6,454 nucleotides of DNA from Candidatus Aminicenantes bacterium UBA4085. GTDB lineage: Bacteria > Acidobacteriota > Aminicenantia > Aminicenantales > UBA4085. The notes below the pieces were generated by a model. The model saw only the letters and a list, made by a program, of their open reading frames with translations. It was not told the origin of the DNA and did no database searches. This document shows, in pieces, positions 5,543 through 6,454 of the stretch. A program made the translations under genes and the position numbers. Location: positions 1 to 6,454 of the forward strand of contig DFYJ01000042.1 in the NCBI GenBank assembly GCA_002383325.1, written 5' to 3'. Each line of letters opens with the position of its first letter. The first letter of the stretch is position 1.

Positions 5543-6454
5543 TCAGAGCTTCTGGGCCACTGCCCGGCCCATCTCCAGGGTGGTCGACTTGCCGCCCATG
5601 TCGTAGGTCCGGACCTGTCCGTCCTTGATGACGGCGGCGATGGCCGCTTCGATCTGGACGGCCTTGGCCGTCTCGCCCAGCCATTCCAGCATCAGTTTGG
5701 CGGCCAGGAAGGTGGCGATGGGATTGACCTTGTAGAGGCCGGTGTATTTGGGAGCCGAGCCGTGGGTCGGCTCGAAGACGCCGTATTTGTCGCCGATATT
5801 GCCGGCCGCGGCGAATCCCAAGCCGCCGACAAGCTGCGCCGCCAGGTCGGAGATGATGTCGCCGAAGAGGTTCTCGGCCACCAGGACATCATAGTCGAAG
5901 GGGTTCTTGACCAGCCACATGCACATGGCGTCGATGTTGGCGTCCTTGGCCTGGATCTCGGGGTAATTCTTGGCCACCTCGCGGAAGATCGATAGCATCA
6001 GGCCGCCTGTTTCGCGCAGAACATTGGGCTTCTCGACGCAGGTCACCGAGCGGCGCTTGGCCTTGCGGGCGAAATCGAAGGCCGCCCGGCAGATGCGTTC
6101 GCAGCCTCGGCGGGTCATGATCCGGGTCGAGATGGCGATCTCGTCAAGTGGCACGGACAGAAAGGGCTTCATCTTGGGATGGCCGGCCAGGGCGTCGCGA
6201 AGTGCCGGCGGCAGGGGGAAGTACTCCACGCCGGCGTACATGCCCTCGGTATTCTCGCGGAAGATGACCATGTCGATGCCGTCCCGGTAGTTGAGTGGGT
6301 TGCCGGGGTAGGCCTTGCAGGGGCGAAGGTTGGAATAGAGGTCAAACTCCTGGCGCAGGCGGACGATGGGGCTGAAGTAGGACAGGCCCTTGCCGCGAAG
6401 GGCGGGATCGATCTCAGCCAGGGCGTCGCCCTTGGGCTTGGAGGTGATGGCGCC
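5543..6454 (-). CDS. Isocitrate/isopropylmalate dehydrogenase family enzyme, N-terminus cut by window edge
   Basis: Beta-decarboxylating dehydrogenase that oxidises a 2-hydroxy acid and loses CO2. 303 residues are visible from the right edge (frame opens GAITSKPKGDAL) to the stop; roughly the first 70 are missing. The internal Met at 6271 is not the start, because conserved family sequence precedes it. RLRQEFDLYSNLRP contains the two substrate arginines, and MVIFRENTEGMYAGVEY the third Arg and active-site Tyr. VEKPNVLRETGG carries the catalytic Lys and AENLFGDIISD the metal-binding aspartates. FEPTHGSAPKYTG followed by KVNP matches the Lys344-Tyr345-Val351 NADP signature of E. coli isocitrate dehydrogenase; isopropylmalate dehydrogenases usually have a DIAG/ANP pattern there. 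RENTEG rather than ELTGG also points away from classical LeuB. The E. coli Asn115 position appears to be Ile. I favour an NADP isocitrate dehydrogenase-like enzyme; homoisocitrate or isopropylmalate remain possible. It is the first visible gene of the operon. Confidence 0.87.
   Translation of the reverse strand, partial: GAITSKPKGDALAEIDPALRGKGLSYFSPIVRLRQEFDLYSNLRPCKAYPGNPLNYRDGIDMVIFRENTEGMYAGVEYFPLPPALRDALAGHPKMKPFLSVPLDEIAISTRIMTRRGCERICRAAFDFARKAKRRSVTCVEKPNVLRETGGLMLSIFREVAKNYPEIQAKDANIDAMCMWLVKNPFDYDVLVAENLFGDIISDLAAQLVGGLGFAAAGNIGDKYGVFEPTHGSAPKYTGLYKVNPIATFLAAKLMLEWLGETAKAVQIEAAIAAVIKDGQVRTYDMGGKSTTLEMGRAVAQKL

Noticed and set aside
4822..5995. Overlapping plus-strand open frames opposite leuC and the dehydrogenase
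   Set aside because: They are shadows of strongly conserved minus-strand genes and show no family resemblance.
6269..6271. ATG at 6271 as the start of the dehydrogenase
   Set aside because: Conserved family sequence with the substrate-binding arginines continues upstream in frame to the window edge, so this Met is internal.

Overview
This window is GC-rich, densely coded bacterial chromosome. It holds eight protein genes, two of them cut by the window edges, and very little non-coding DNA. There are no RNA genes, insertion sequences, CRISPR arrays or stretches over 300 bases without a gene. Shine-Dalgarno sites, a probable lipoprotein signal on an exported sulfatase-fold enzyme, and strong GC bias suggest a high-GC Gram-negative bacterium. 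The style fits the Acidobacteriota/Aminicenantes-like lineages, but that placement is an impression from gene content and not a demonstrated assignment.

Layout. (1) Positions 1-1250, minus strand: the N-terminal 416 residues of an exported sulfatase-fold hydrolase that runs off the left edge. (2) 1251-1315: a 65-base divergent intergenic region with a good sigma70-like promoter pointing right. (3) 1316-2573, plus strand: a small SLOG/TIGR00725-type Rossmann protein followed by truA (tRNA pseudouridine synthase). They are joined by a tandem AGATG repeat that forms a chain of ATGA stop/start overlaps. (4) 2562-6454, minus strand: a tightly packed operon read from right to left. Its order is isocitrate/isopropylmalate dehydrogenase (start beyond the right edge), LeuC-like large subunit, LeuD-like small subunit, tsaB, rimI. 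The gaps are 16, 1, 3 and 3 bases. The operon's promoter lies outside the window. truA and rimI converge and overlap by 12 bases.

How the genes work together. The first three genes of the minus operon encode a consecutive dehydratase/isomerase plus oxidative decarboxylase module. This chemistry is used in leucine biosynthesis, in the TCA cycle (citrate to 2-oxoglutarate), and in homologous homocitrate or citramalate routes. The dehydrogenase carries a Lys-Tyr...Val-Asn-Pro cofactor signature typical of NADP isocitrate dehydrogenase. The LeuC and LeuD proteins depart from classical isopropylmalate isomerase at several active-site positions. A two-subunit aconitase-like role, or another non-leucine substrate, is therefore a serious alternative to LeuCD. 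The last two genes, tsaB and rimI, belong to tRNA t6A modification and ribosomal protein acetylation. With truA opposite, the centre of the window is a translation-maintenance cluster joined to central or amino-acid metabolism.
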